Positions 35,701 to 46,469 of a DNA stretch of 64,000 nucleotides are shown one piece after another. Below the pieces are notes generated by a model. The model had not been told where the DNA came from. It did no database searches and saw only the letters and a list, made by a program, of their open reading frames with translations. The translations under genes and the position numbers were made by a program. The stretch is from contig JAEVLN010000010.1 in NCBI GenBank assembly GCA_018350325.1, positions 2,108,001 through 2,172,000 on the forward strand. Reading direction: 5' to 3'. Origin of the DNA: Globodera rostochiensis (lineage: Eukaryota; Nematoda; Chromadorea; Rhabditida; Heteroderidae). Within the stretch, counting starts at the first letter, position 1, and every line of letters begins with the position of its first letter.

Positions 35701-36278
35701 GTCCCCCATTAAAAAGGACACTTCAGTCCAGGGCTCATAACTTTCTTCATAATTGGTTCCGCGCGAGCGAATTTTTTCAGTTCCCCTTATGCTGGCTTTG
35801 GGTCTTGACCTAAACTCTCGGCAAAATTGTCGAGTTTTTTAATTAAAGCTAATTAAACTCTTGACCATTCACTTAAAAGGTGCCATCGGCGCTTCATCAG
35901 CACGTACACCAACGTAATTTGCTACCACTCACCACATCGCCGCCGCGATTTGTGGGCCAGCAGCAGCCGCCGGCGCGGGATGGGACAAAGAAAACGAAGG
36001 AGGAACAAATTTATGAGGAGCCCGACTCACCACCGGAAATGGCCAAGCCCAAAAGCGTTTTTGTGAGTGGCCGAGATTGGCTTTGTGGCACTGAAAAAGC
36101 GCTTTAGACAATTTTTTAAATTTTTGAATGTTTGAGGAACGCGAATTTTTGAAAAATGGTTTTAGTGTAAGGAATGGCAAAATAAATAAAAATTTAAAAA
36201 ATATTTAAGACGACCTGCGAGGAGGAGCCAATAATGTTCGCAAATTCGAATGCTGAAACGGCAACAACAAAAAGATGA
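26753..36278 (+). CDS. Patched/Dispatched-family (RND-type) membrane protein, about 25 exons
   Basis: Exons in phase: 26753-27038, 27122-27237, about 28081-28202, 28362-28479, 28590-28779, 29269-29399, 29499-29654, 30007-30091, 30183-30310, 30567-30633, 30751-30936, 31252-31542, 31840-31913, 31968-32051, 32414-32556, 32647-32746, 33157-33346, 33831-33934, 34040-34200, 34304-34474, 34693 on, 34987 on, 35552-35632, 35880-36062, 36210-36278 (stop). The N-terminus has an Asn/Ser run. A first membrane segment (VALLMFIMAFV) leads into a sterol-sensing-domain-like bundle (LHITLVLALCILSVYIV through FVCLLLFTLFLTVCWL), then a seventh segment, a large loop with FVPPGDGIGSTHAFLDRY, and a second bundle from LIALSVLSALLNIL to LLILFADYFHF. 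This two-half plan fits Patched, PTR and Dispatched proteins, which export lipids or lipid-linked ligands. The Pro/His/Gln-rich tail is cytoplasmic by topology. The 5' end, third exon start and tail exons 21-22 are uncertain. Confidence 0.8.
27307..27561. mobile_element. Possible small hAT-like element in an intron of the Patched-family gene
   Basis: The segment starts CAGGCTTAG and ends GCACACCTG. It holds repeated CCAAAACCC and ACCCGGA blocks, including GGATTGTCCAAAACCC and GGATTATCCAAAACCC. The flanks (ATTAAAAG and ATTCAAAA) are only similar, so the target duplication is doubtful. It lies in the intron between 27237 and 28081. Confidence 0.4.
32141..32387. mobile_element. hAT-like MITE in an intron of the Patched-family gene (247 bp)
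   Basis: Ends are TGGGGTTGTACGGGAC and the complement of TAGGGGGTGTACGGGAC. Flanking octamers ATTTTTAT (32133-32140) and GTTTTTAT (32388-32395) match at seven of eight bases. The interior has repeated TCCCG blocks. It enlarges the intron between 32051 and 32414 and leaves both exons untouched. Confidence 0.7.
35239..35320. repeat. Short palindrome in the Patched-family gene tail region
   Basis: AAAAAAGTTATGGCCA and its complement TGGCCATAACTTTTTT, with a nested CCAAAAATGGCCATTTTTGG core. It is a relative of the fold-back elements at 23551 and 57855 and lies in an intron. Confidence 0.6.
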
Positions 36279-36873
36279 TGAATTTGTAATGCAATTCGTA
36301 ATTGACAATCGTCAAATTTGTTTATGTTTTATTAACATATTATAACTTATTTGCCCATTCATTTTTTTTTGTGTTATTGTAACCATTTTTTTATTGAAAG
36401 ATCAATCATTAGAAAAAAATAAAAATGAAATCTTGTCTATTTAATAAGTAAGATAAAATTGAAAAAAGGTCAATTGATAGAAAATCAGGGATCGCGCATA
36501 CCATATGATAAATTTATCGCATTACATGTCAAATATTTTAAAATTAACGATAAAATTCCTTTTGTCTTTTGCAATAAACTTTCTGATCGGTGATCACCAT
36601 TTTTGTTCCAACGGACCTCTTTTTGTCCCAATTTTTAGTCAATAAATATTTACTGATTTCTCACACTTTGCAACTTCAATTTATCTTAAAGCAAAAATAT
36701 TCAATTTATCTTAAAGCAAAAATGATGAATAAAAAATGCAGGAAATTTGTATAAGATCCAAAATTTACAAGATTTATCCTCCAACATAAACTCTTCTTCC
36801 AAAAATTTGATGCATTCATCCGATGAATTGATTGGAACTAATCCGACGCGTTACAAACTTAAAAAATATTGAT
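36279..36873. other. Intergenic stretch between convergent genes
   Basis: AT-rich DNA between the 3' ends of the Patched-family gene (plus) and the LRAT-like gene (minus). AATAAA-type poly(A) signals are frequent but cannot be assigned. A short direct repeat, TTCAATTTATCTTAAAGCAA, occurs twice at 36676-36722. Confidence 0.5.
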
Positions 36874-38160
36874 TTAATTTTTTAAATATATTTTTGCAAT
36901 TTTTTTTTGCCATGGTGATTTACTTAAACCAAGTCTTCTCAGGGATTCTATTCCCGACCAATTTGGGCATTTTTCTGATTTAACTCTTTTTTTACCTTTG
37001 TAGAAGAATTCGTAAGCCCAGTGAGAACAGTTATAATCGACCGCACTGTAGCCCCGTCCAGGCATGTTACCAAAAATTTCATTCATCACACGAATCGGAA
37101 CATTCACTGATCGGTGATCACGCTCGTCGCGATAGTATTCGTAACGCCCCCACCTTAAAAACAAACAAATTCATGCTTTTCAAAAGATTTTAAAAAAACA
37201 AAAAATTCAAGCTTACGCATCCTCTTTGCCTCCAGGCCCAAATTCGTAGGTGCGACAGAAAGTCTTGCCACACCCGTCGCACCCAAAAGAAACCAAAACA
37301 GCATCGTGCAATGGTGCTTTGATGCCACCTAAAGTTTATATTGGGCTAATTTGTTATTATGTGGCACGGATGGGAGTGTGTATGGGAGCGGGATGTTTGG
37401 GCGCCGACGTTTGGGCACCGCTGTTTGGGCGCTGCCGTTTGGGCGCCAGACCTTTGAGATGCCATAACTCTTCATGGAATCAACCAAACTAAATAAATTT
37501 GGTACCAATCAAAAGCTCTATATGTTTAGAAGTTATTATCTAGCAGAAACTAAACGATCATATAAAACCTTTAAAAAGTTATGGTTTAAAAAGTGCGAAA
37601 ACCTAAGTTTTGTGGATTTTCGATTATAACTTTTTTTAAAAGGATCTAATCATCTTTTTGATTTGAAAAAAATCTACCCAACAAAAGCTTTCGATTGGTA
37701 CCAAATTTATTTAGTTTGGTTGTTTCCATGAAGAGTTATGGCACTTCAAAGGTCTGGCGCCCAAACGGCAGCGCCCAAACGTCTGCGTCCAAAGGGCAGC
37801 GCCCAAACGTCCCCGACCCGATGTGTGTGTTGTGTCAGAGGTCGGCATGACGGGACCCATTTATGTTATAAATAATAGGTTAATTTACTAACTATATTTA
37901 AAAAAAAACCCTAAATACTCTCTCGATTTTGAAATGCTGCTCTGTAAGTTATTTTTACCGTTAAACACAGTTGAAATGCCGAGGGTAGCAACTCCAACAA
38001 GAACGCGTCCAGTGTTGATGCCAAATTCAGCTGCTCCGCCAACCATTGCGTGTTCATTCCATGAAATATGAAAAGCACGATAATGATGTTCAAATCCGCA
38101 GCCACAGAGTTGCTCGTTGACCCATCCCGAATGTCTAAGAGTTGATGACGATGATCCCAT
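36874..38160 (-). CDS. Putative LRAT/NlpC-P60-like protein, three exons (197 aa)
   Basis: Minus-strand exons 38160-37959, 37328-37217 and 37153-36874 join in phase (594 coding bases including the stop codon). The N-terminus MGSSSST fits an N-myristoylation signal (Gly2, Ser6). Exon 1 has GCGFEHHYRAFHISW and a Gly/Ala/Val-rich helix. Exon 2 has LHDAVLVSFGCDGCGKTF with CxxC and the possible catalytic His. Exon 3 has YNCSHWAYEFF, like the NC-x-H-F/W nucleophile motif of LRAT and related papain-like acyltransferases or hydrolases. Family assignment is by motif only and is tentative. Intron 1 holds a 430-bp palindromic element (37385-37815). Two broken copies of exon 1 lie at 44280-44535 and 55866-56128, linked to the secreted-protein array. 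Confidence 0.55.
37385..37815. mobile_element. Palindromic MITE with repeated TTTGGGCGC ends, in intron 1 of the LRAT-like gene
   Basis: The arms (37392-37515 and 37690-37812) are inverted copies built of three or four units of GTTTGGGCGCTGCC, then TTATGGCACTTCAAAGGTC, then ACCAAATTTATTTAGTTTGG. Ends made of tandem heptad-like units recall the 10654-11326 element. Target duplication not identified. Confidence 0.75.
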
Positions 38161-38486
38161 AGTGATTGATGTTCGGATACGTACAGTGTTAGCGGAAAAT
38201 TAAAACTTAAAAAATTCAAAATTATTTTTTTTTGGTTTGCGCCGATCGAGTATAAATAAAATCATTGTAATTTAGCACTGGAATTCATTGTACTAAAAAT
38301 TATCACTGAAACTGTTGGGCTGGATCATAGCCCATTTATTAAATGGGCTATGTACGAACCAGACCCAGAGGAAAAAAGTGCAATTTCTGTAGAAAAAAAG
38401 CCCGGCATTTTTTAAGTATGGAAATTTTAAAAAAGGCTGATGATTTGATTGCACCAAATAATGCTCGAAAACACAGAGGTTTAGAG

Positions 38487-38651
38487 TAGGGTGGCACGGG
38501 ACCGGGGCCAGTACTGAAATGTCTTTCCTGGGACTGAAATTTAGTCCCGGTTTTTTCGAGCTCCGTTATAAATGGTCCCGATTTTTTTGACCAGAACTAA
38601 TTTATTCGCTGTCCCGGTTTTACCCAAAAGTCCCGGTACCGTGCCACCCTA
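38487..38651. mobile_element. hAT-like MITE (165 bp) with empty sites in two paralogous copies
   Basis: Inverted ends TAGGGTGGCACGGGACCGG and its near-complement, flanked by the perfect 8-bp duplication GTTTAGAG (38479-38486 and 38652-38659). Homologous DNA near 44728 and 56320 has the uninterrupted target (AGAGGTTAAAGGACAAC), so insertion followed duplication or was never present there. Confidence 0.85.
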
Positions 38652-38659
38652 GTTTAGAG

Positions 38660-39790
38660 AACAACACAAATACAATCAAACCAGGGTTCCTGATTTGAAT
38701 CAAGGGTTGGCATTAAACATGGAAAGTCATCTGATTTAAATTGAAGCCAAATGGTGAAAAGGAATTTATTTATAAAAATATAAAAAGGACGGAATGTGGC
38801 GGCGGTCGGCGTGAAGATGGAGAAGTATAGGCACACAAAAAGGCAAATGAATGCCCGATCGATGGTTAACGAAGCAAATTGTGAGTATTATGCATTTGCT
38901 GGACGTGCTCTGCTGCTGTTGGGCTGGCGATGATTGGCGTCGGTGAATTTGCGTTTCAAAAGAATTCAAATAAAATAATCCTTTTCCCAATGATTACCCA
39001 TAGGCATATTTCTTTTTTATGTGTCAACATTTTGCCCCATCCGTCTTGTCATGACGACTCCACAAAATGCCCGTCATGAAGAAATCCGTTATTTAAAAAT
39101 TTAAATTTCTTACATTTGAAAAAACGAAAGTCCTTTAATAAATAATTTTCAAAAAAATATTTAATTTACAAGTTTAAAATATTTTTGAGCACTGGTGTTG
39201 AGGTTAGAAATATTAATTAGGCTTAAGATAGGACTTCGGAAACGAAATGGAGACTTGACCCAAATACGGAATCGAAAATTCATTTTAGAAACCCCTGATA
39301 AACCCGCCCGCCAATTTTTTGTAGAGAAACCCCCGACATGGCCAACCCCGACCTCCCCGACCCCCGACTTTCCTGCCCCCGAGGAGTCGGGAAGGATCCC
39401 TAGTCTAAATTTGCAGACCTTGTCAAACTAGAACAAAAAGTTTAAATCTGTCGTTTGATCATGCCGGGTGTAAATTTAGGACCAACAAACCGGTCCCGGA
39501 ATTTCGATATTCAAACCCGGGGCTGGGACACTACCCTACAGTAATCTTTCATTACAAAGTTCTTAAATTCGCAAATAACCGTTTCGAAAATAATTTTAAT
39601 CGCAAGTTCAATGACAAAAAATTAGCAAAATCCGTCAACGTCACCCGTCATGATGGACCCTCCAAAATGGCCGTCAGTTTGATCGTGCCATTTTTAGGGG
39701 TGTAAAAAATGAGGCTAAAACCTCATCGAACACATTAAAAAATTTGTAAAGTCCCGCTTTAAGTCTTTTTATTAAATGATAAAATTAGTA
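38660..39790. other. Non-coding module, paralogous to 44740-45650 and 56330-57100
   Basis: Contains a conserved block around 38790-39060 (GGCGGCGGTCGGCGTGAAGA, TGCTGGACGTGCTCTGCTGC, GTTGGGCTGGCGATGATTGG). The sequence is close in all three copies, but no frame is conserved through the small indels, so it is not called coding. A GTCCCGG-rich scrap at 39470-39535 resembles 50030-50160. Confidence 0.45.
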
Positions 39791-39964
39791 AAGCAAAAAT
39801 TTTATAAATTATAAAAAACAATCAATATAGTAAAATGATATGATTTTGACAAGTCGCCCTTTTGCCAAAGGCCGATTACATATAGTGCACTGGAAAAGTG
39901 GCCACGAGTATGGCCAAATTAAAATATACATAATTGTAAAAGAAATGGAATTTATGCATGAGAG

Positions 39965-40165
39965 AATCCTTCTATACATTATACAAATCATTGGATTCTA
40001 TACATTAAACAAATCCATTGTTTCTATACATTATACAAATCAATGGATTCTATACATTAAACAATTCATGGCTTCTACACATTATACAAATCCATTGGTT
40101 ATATACATTATAATTTATTGCTTATTGTTTCTATACATTATACAAATCTATAGCTCCTACATACA
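39965..40165. repeat. TTCTATACATTATACAAATC minisatellite, copy 1
   Basis: About seven units of 26-30 bases, alternating CATTATACAAATC and CATTAAACAA. Equivalent arrays lie at 45845-45985 and 50990-51125 with fewer units. Each lies upstream of one copy of the family B secreted-protein gene. Confidence 0.8.
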
Positions 40166-40479
40166 CATGCATCGATAGAAAGCGCTGGCACTGGCATAAA
40201 ATTTGAGCAATTCCACGTCAACGCCAGGATTAACTAAGTGATTGTTGCTATTTAAGCTGTCAATTGCAGCCTTAAATCATCCTCTCCCAATTTGACTTAT
40301 CACTTTTTTAATTTTTTGAAAAATGCACAAAATTTTGCAAACCACCATTACGGTTACCCGCAGTTGCGTACCCAACGGGTCGAGTTTGACCAGCCAGGAT
40401 TCTTAATAAGTAGGAGGAGGTGGATTTTATGGCATTTGCCGGCTTTTTAAGCAAGGCTGATTTTGCTTTTCATAAGCTT

Positions 40480-40810
40480 CCCCCACTTACCTTCCATCGG
40501 TTCCAACCCCACGGCGCCGCGCAGGCCAAAGGGGCGTTGGGAAAGTCAGTCTCAACCATCCGGTGCTACCAAAAACGCCGAGCGCCGGGGGGGGGGGCTG
40601 ACGTTTAGGCCGGCGGGGGAATCCTGGTTTTACTCTTTTACTCGGGCCAGTTTGGGTTGGGGGACCGCCGTATTTTCCGAAGCAGGGCGGGCCTCCCGGG
40701 GTGATCAGTCCCTTCGGGCCACTCCCGCAGCTCCTTCCACCCCCACTCGATGTCGTCGTGGCGCGTTTTATGCTTGGGGGAAAACTGACGCGCCCGCAAT
40801 GAAATGCCAA
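40480..40810. other. GC-rich block of unknown nature, copy 1
   Basis: A strikingly GC-rich island in AT-rich DNA, with GGCCTCCCGGGGTGATCAGT, CCCTTCGGGCCACTCCCGC and a G run. Copies at 46470-46780 and 51470-51820 differ by indels that are not multiples of three, so it is unlikely to encode protein. Many local complementary segments could fold. I do not recognise an RNA family. Confidence 0.4.
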
Positions 40811-40825
40811 TTTAAATCGATCAAC

Positions 40826-40945
40826 TAGGGTTGTCACCCCGACCCCGTCCCCGACCTTAGGCCATTTTTCTGGGTTTTCCCCGACCCCGACACTTCTAAC
40901 CCCGACCCCGCAATTCTCAACCCCGCACGCGGGGTGACAACCCTA
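40826..40945. mobile_element. hAT-like MITE (120 bp), copy 1
   Basis: Ends TAGGGTTGTCACCCCG and CGGGGTGACAACCCTA with the perfect 8-bp duplication CGATCAAC (40818-40825 and 40946-40953). The interior is CCCCGACCCCGA repeats. The same insertion with the same duplication is at 51830-51949, and the middle module (near 46770) lacks it. Confidence 0.85.
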
Positions 40946-41113
40946 CGATCAACCATTGGTTGGTCGCAAATGGTCGGAGATCGACCGACCATTGGTTGGT
41001 CGGAATTTGGTCCAAGCCCATTTTTGTACAACAGTTTTTGTGCTATTCGTGATAATAAGTAACAGTTTCTTTTGAAAACAAAATATTATTCAAAATTATT
41101 AATTCAGATTAAA

Positions 41114-43359
41114 ATGCTGTTTTTACTCCAACTTTTGATTTTAATTGGATTTTTTGTTGTCCCCAACGATTCGAAGGAAAGACACACATTGAAAGGTTTT
41201 TTTTTGGAAGAAAATCTGCTGAAAATTGTCAAAGAATTGTCTTCAGATTATGAAAAAGAGCGGAATAAAGGCATTTATAAAATGGTCAAACTGTTCACCG
41301 AAGAAAAAAATGTTAAAAAAGAAGATGATGGCTTTACTATTCCAGCAGAAAAAGCGAAAGAATTTTTGCAAAAAGTTTTTTTGGCACTCAAAGACGACAA
41401 TGTCATTATGCCAAAAGAGAAGGAAATGGACGAAAAATGGATTTGTGCGGCAGAAAATCAGCCAAAAAATTTTTTAAAAGAAATTCTGGAAGGATTATTT
41501 GATGTGAAATTTGCTGATCAATTGAAGGAATTCAAAGAAATTAAAACCTTTTTTGATGATTTTATCGATGGCTATTCGAATTTGTGCAATTTTTGGTTCT
41601 GAAAAGGACCAATATTCTCTAGAAGCATTCTTAACCGCTTATAAATGTGCCAACGTCGATGAAAGTCAACAACCAATGTAAATTAATATATTTAATATAA
41701 TAAACAATTTATTAATTTTCTATTAAGGATTTATTCTTATAAAACAATTGATTGTCCAATATTAACAATTTATTCCTACGAAATATTGCCAATTAATAAC
41801 AATGGCCAATCATTGAATTTGTCCGATAAAATTGCTTCGATTAAATTTTGCAACACAAAAACTGACTCGGCCGAACGTTTGGATGATAACCCCATTTTAT
41901 TTATCATTAATTCAATTTTTAGGGAATTTTAATTTTTTGTTGAAATTATCCGATGTTGACGTAACGCCATTTGCCATCGTTAAATTGGCTAAAGATATTC
42001 GTGGGGGAATTGAAAATGGAGCAATGGCTATGGAAATTGATAAAATGAACCTTTCTCAATTGGCGGGTGCGCACTTTACCGGTCACTCATTCACTGACTA
42101 TAAAAAAAAGAATCCATCTGCTTCGATGTTCCAGGTATGTTCTATTTTATGAAAACACGGAATATGCGAATAAGGAACATGGAATTTTTGAAAAATTTTA
42201 TTTAATAATTTTGCTGCAAAAAATTTAATTTCTAATATTAATCAGAAAAAATTGTTTCTCGAAAAACTGACACAAAATTTTCAAACCAAACCGTGCATTA
42301 TTTAGTGTATTTCCTAAACCGCCACCGGATGCCGAATCGGAATTGTACCCTAAAAATTTTTACTTAGGCGACCTTGAAAGACGGAGGCTCCTTTTGTTTA
42401 AGCAATTTTTTGCTGAATTTGCTGAATCGCACTTTGAATTTGCCCAATTTGGAAAAGTATTTTGTGGCCACCAATCTGTCGGAGGAATTAAAGGCAAAAC
42501 AATTGGAGGCAAAAGAAAAGTTATTTTTGGGTCGTTTCAACGACAAATACAGCCAAAAAGACGTTGAAAGTTGGAAAAACGAAATTGCTAAACGTGAATA
42601 TTATTTACATTTTGAAGAGGCCATTCACATTAATTGGAACCCTGCCAAAGGTTAGCCCCGCCGGCTTCTTTTTGTAATACTAAAAACAAACAATATTTTA
42701 GAAATGTTTATATTAATACAACTGGTCAAATATAAGTGTTTTTGCACGACTGAATTATATGATTGGCGCAGAAATGATAAATTTTACAGAGGTATGGTGC
42801 CCGTTTATTTAATAAAGAACTTGTCAAATGCTTTGAGTAGTAAATGGCAAAATTGTCTCAAATAGGGAATATGCGTTTAAATTATATTTTAGTCCCCGGG
42901 TATGCATTAGTGATGCACGAGAGTCTCGGTCTTGAGTCTCGACTCGAGAAAAGTCTCGGGTTTTTTGGGTCTCGTCTCGAGTCTCGGCAAATTTTGGGTC
43001 TCGTGCATCACTAGTATGCACCACAAAAGTAAATTTTTAAAACGTTTTTAGCATTGCATAAAGAATGTGACGAAATGCGCAAAAATGATGAATTATACGG
43101 AAAAGACCGACTTAGTGGCGTAGGAAAAATTGCGGCCGACGAACAGAATGCGCATCTGACGCCTCTTCAAACTTTGGAAAACTTTGAACAAATTAAAATG
43201 GCCTACGAAAAACTAAAAACATATTTAAAAAAAAGAGTGGAAGCTAACAAAAAAAAGGAAAGATGCACTAAAGAAGAAGAAGAGGACGGATACAAAGGAG
43301 TTGTTGAGTTGAATGAGGAATTTGGCAAGGCATTCATAGAGGTTTTGAAGCAAATTTAG
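41114..43359 (+). pseudogene. Secreted-protein family B, copy 1 (five exons, two frame breaks)
   Basis: Exons 41114-41677, 41728-42134, 42368-42650, 42702-42791 and 43052-43359. The signal peptide (MLFLLQLLILIGFFVVP) is followed by a Lys/Glu-rich helical protein; exon 3 ends HINWNPAK, exon 4 is MFILIQLVKYKCFC and exon 5 a coiled-coil-like acidic segment. Compared with copies 2 and 3, two bases are missing near 41531, so the frame leaves the family sequence and stops at 41600. A T run of five at 41916-41920 (four in copy 3) breaks exon 2 again. Exons 3-5 are open. It may be a pseudogene or hold sequencing errors in homopolymers. The middle of the gene equals copy 2, the ends equal copy 3. Confidence 0.6.
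42908..43013. mobile_element. hAT-like MITE (106 bp) in intron 4 of family B copy 1
   Basis: Ends TAGTGATGCACGAGA and its complement TCTCGTGCATCACTA; interior repeats of GAGTCTCGG. Flanks GTATGCAT and GTATGCAC match at seven of eight. The same insertion is in copy 3 (53877-53982); copy 2 has the empty site near 48910. Confidence 0.8.
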
Positions 43360-43399
43360 GAGATATAGTTCTTTTTTTTTATAGTTTACAATTTGTTTC

Positions 43400-44279
43400 A
43401 ATTTTCCGTCTGACTATTGGAATTTTCAATTTTTATGTTCTGTCTGGAATTTGTTTATTTATTTTGGGCTACTTTTATTTATGTACAACATTTTTTTTCT
43501 CAGGCGATAAATGATTTTTTGAGATTATTCGGTCCGAATTGAAACGCGTTAACAATTGAGATTTTATAAAAAGTAACAACAGGGTTCGGATTCGTACTTG
43601 AATGGTAAGTACAGTACTTGAAAATCGACCCTACGTACTTATTTTTTTGAAAATTCGAAAATTGCAAAATGGTCGAATTTTTGCGCAATTTTCTTAACAA
43701 AAACGTTAAAAATTAGAAAAAAATTTCCCGGGGCCCATCACAACGAAATCCAAGGCTAAATATGGCTTTGGTCTGGGGTAAAACACAAAATTTGACCCCT
43801 AAATTAATTTTGGTGAAAATTTTTAAGCGTACTTGAATTGCGAAAAATTTACCAGTATGTACTTGAAAATCAACATATTGTACTTGAAGTTTTGTCGACC
43901 GAACCCTGGGTATCAAGAATAAAGGAATCGGTCTAATTGTATCTACAAGTCAATCTCTGCAATAATGTTAATGGTTTAGGGTAGGGTTATCACCCCGAAC
44001 CCATCCCCGACCCCGCGAATTCAGCCCATTTTTTGGGGTTTCCCCGACCCCGACACTAACTTGAAAAATCGATTTTTTTTTAACTTTTTTCAAGTTTTTG
44101 GATATAACTTTTTGAGAGCATTCGAAAGGCTATAATAATGATGAGCCAGAATTGTTATTTGATGTTCTGTAAATCCAGAATGCACCAGAATTTGCTGTTC
44201 CGGAAAGCCATCTGAACCAGAAATAGGTTTTCCGGGAAGACATTATGAATAAGAATTTGTTATTTGTTGGTCCTCCCTG
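43400..44279. other. Non-coding stretch, nearly identical to 54370-55865 apart from the repeat expansion
   Basis: Includes GTACTTGAA-rich DNA (43590-43880), the left end of a CCCCGACCCCG element (TAGGGTTATCACCCCG at 43983), one half of an AAGTTTTTGGATATAACTTT palindrome and a single 104-bp satellite unit at 44160-44260. Confidence 0.55.
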
Positions 44280-44535
44280 GCTCTGATGCCAGCGAAAGTT
44301 GTTATTGGGCCTAATACCGTTAAAGCCTGCAGTAGCAGCTCCAAGAACCCCTCCGGTAGCAGCTCCAACAAGAACGCGTCCAGCAGTGTTGATGCCAAAT
44401 TCAGCTGCGTCGCCAACCATTTGGTGTTCTTTTCAGTGAAATATGAAAAGCACGATAATAATGTTCAAAACCGCAGCCACAGAGTTCCTCGACGATTCAT
44501 CCCAAATGTTCTTCAGTTGATAACGATGATCCCAT
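44280..44535 (-). pseudogene. Broken first exon of the LRAT-like gene, copy 1
   Basis: Minus-strand DNA matches exon 1 of the gene at 36874-38160, including ATGGGATCATCG, the GCGGTTTTGAACATTATTAT block and the Gly/Ala/Val-rich segment ending GFNG before a GT. A base change and small indels put a stop after about twelve codons and shift the frame. Some bases resembling the start of exon 2 (GGCATCAGAGCC) follow; nothing matches exon 3. Confidence 0.65.
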
Positions 44536-44539
44536 GGTG

Positions 44540-45840
44540 ATTGTTGTTCTGATGCGTACAGTGTTAACGGAAAATTCAAATTATTTTTTGGTATGAGCCG
44601 ATCGGGTATAAATAATGTAATTTAGCACTGGAATTCGTTGCACTAAAATTAATCGAAAATGAAACTGCTGGGACTGACTGGATCGTACAGCATCCCTTTT
44701 TGGCCCCACCCGGCCAAGTACACAAAGAGGTTAAAGGACAACACAAATACAATCAAACCAGGGTTCCTGATTTGAATCAAGGGTTGGCATTAAACATGGA
44801 AAGTCATCTGATTTAAATTGAAGCCAATGGTGAAAAGGAATTTATTTATAAAAATATAAAAAGGACGGAATGTGGCGGCGGTCGGCGTGAAGATGGAGAA
44901 GTATAGGCACACAAAAAGGCAAATGAATGCCCGATCGATGGTTAACGAAGCAAATTGTGAGTATTTATGCATTTGCTGGACGTGCTCTGCTGCTGTTGGG
45001 CTGGCGATGATTGGCGTCGGTGAATTTGCGTTTCAAAAGAATTCAAATAAAATAATCCTTTTCCCATTGATTACCCATAGGCATATTTCTTTTTTATGTG
45101 TCAACATTTTGCCCCATCCGTCTTGTCACGACGGACCCCACAAAATGCACGTCATGAAGGAATTTGAAAAACGAAAGTCTTTTAATAAAAAAAAAATTTT
45201 TTTTTAAATATTTAATTTACAAAGTAGTAAAATATTTTTGTGCTGTGTGGTGTTGAGGTTAGAAATATTAATTAGGCATAACATAGGTTCTTCGGAAACG
45301 ACCCAAATACGGAATCCAAAATTCATTTTAGAAAACCGCGATAAATCCGCCCGCCGATTTTCGGTGATCGAAGGTGAACACCCCTAAAGATCGGACTTTT
45401 TTGGGGGAGTTATGAATCATCCCGACTGTGTAAATGAATTTTTACCAGTTTCAATGAACATATATAGTGTGGGAAAAATTTTATAAATTATTTCAGATTT
45501 TAAAGAATATTTTTGATGACAATTCAGATCAAATTCATTTTGTGTTTAATAAATATTAACCGATTTCTCAAATGTGCTAACCTTTGCATACCCTATACGA
45601 ACAGTTGGCATAACCGTTATTACATATTTAGTCTTTTTTATTAAATGATAAAATTAGTAAAGCAAAAAATATTTTATAAAATATAAAAGGCAATCAATAT
45701 AGTAAAATGAAATTGGATGATTTTGGCAATTCGCCCTTTTGCCAAAACTGGGCCGCTTATAGTGTGTTGGAAAAGTGCAAACGAGTATGACCAAATGAAA
45801 ATATACATAATTGTAAAAGAAATGGAATTTATGCATGAGA
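44540..45840. other. Non-coding module, second copy of 38230-39850
   Basis: Near-identical to 56130-57090 and similar to 38230-39200. No conserved reading frame. Confidence 0.45.
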
Positions 45841-45844
45841 GAAT

Positions 45845-45985
45845 CCTTCTATACATTATACAAATCAATGGATTCTATACATTAAACAAATTCATGACTT
45901 CTATACATTATACAAATCCATTGTTTCTATATATTATACAAATCCATGGCTTCTATACATTATACAAATCTATAGCTCCTACATA
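45845..45985. repeat. TTCTATACATTATACAAATC minisatellite, copy 2
   Basis: About five units, same sequence family as 39965-40165. Confidence 0.8.
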
Positions 45986-46469
45986 CACATGCATAGATAA
46001 AAAGCGTTGGCACTGGCGTCAACGCCAGGGTTATCTAAGGAATTGTTGCTATTTAAGCTGTCAATTGGAAGCCTTAAACCACTTCAGATTAAAATTTTTA
46101 TTAAGAACCCTCCCCCAATTTCACTTATCACTTTTTAATTTTGGATTTTTTGAAAAACGCACAAAATTTTGCAACCCACCATTACGGCTACCCGCAGTTG
46201 CGTACCCACCGGGTCGAGTTTGACCCGCGAGGGTGGATTTTATGGCATTTCCCTGCTTTCTGCGCAAGGCTTATGATGAAGTGCTCAAAAAAAAAGCATT
46301 TTCCTCAAAACCTTTAGAATTAGAGCGACTTTTAAAAGCTTAAAAATGCCTATTTTGGCGTTTTGCTTCTCCAACAAAGGGAGGAGGATTTTGAGCGCGG
46401 ATTTTGCGAATACAAAATTTTAAGCATAAATTGAAAGAATTTTTTTAGTGTTTATTTTAAAAGTGTTTC

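Noticed and set aside
40463..40837. Open frames of more than 110 codons on both strands in the GC-rich block
   Set aside because: The three copies differ by frame-breaking indels and homopolymer length; codon-level conservation is absent.
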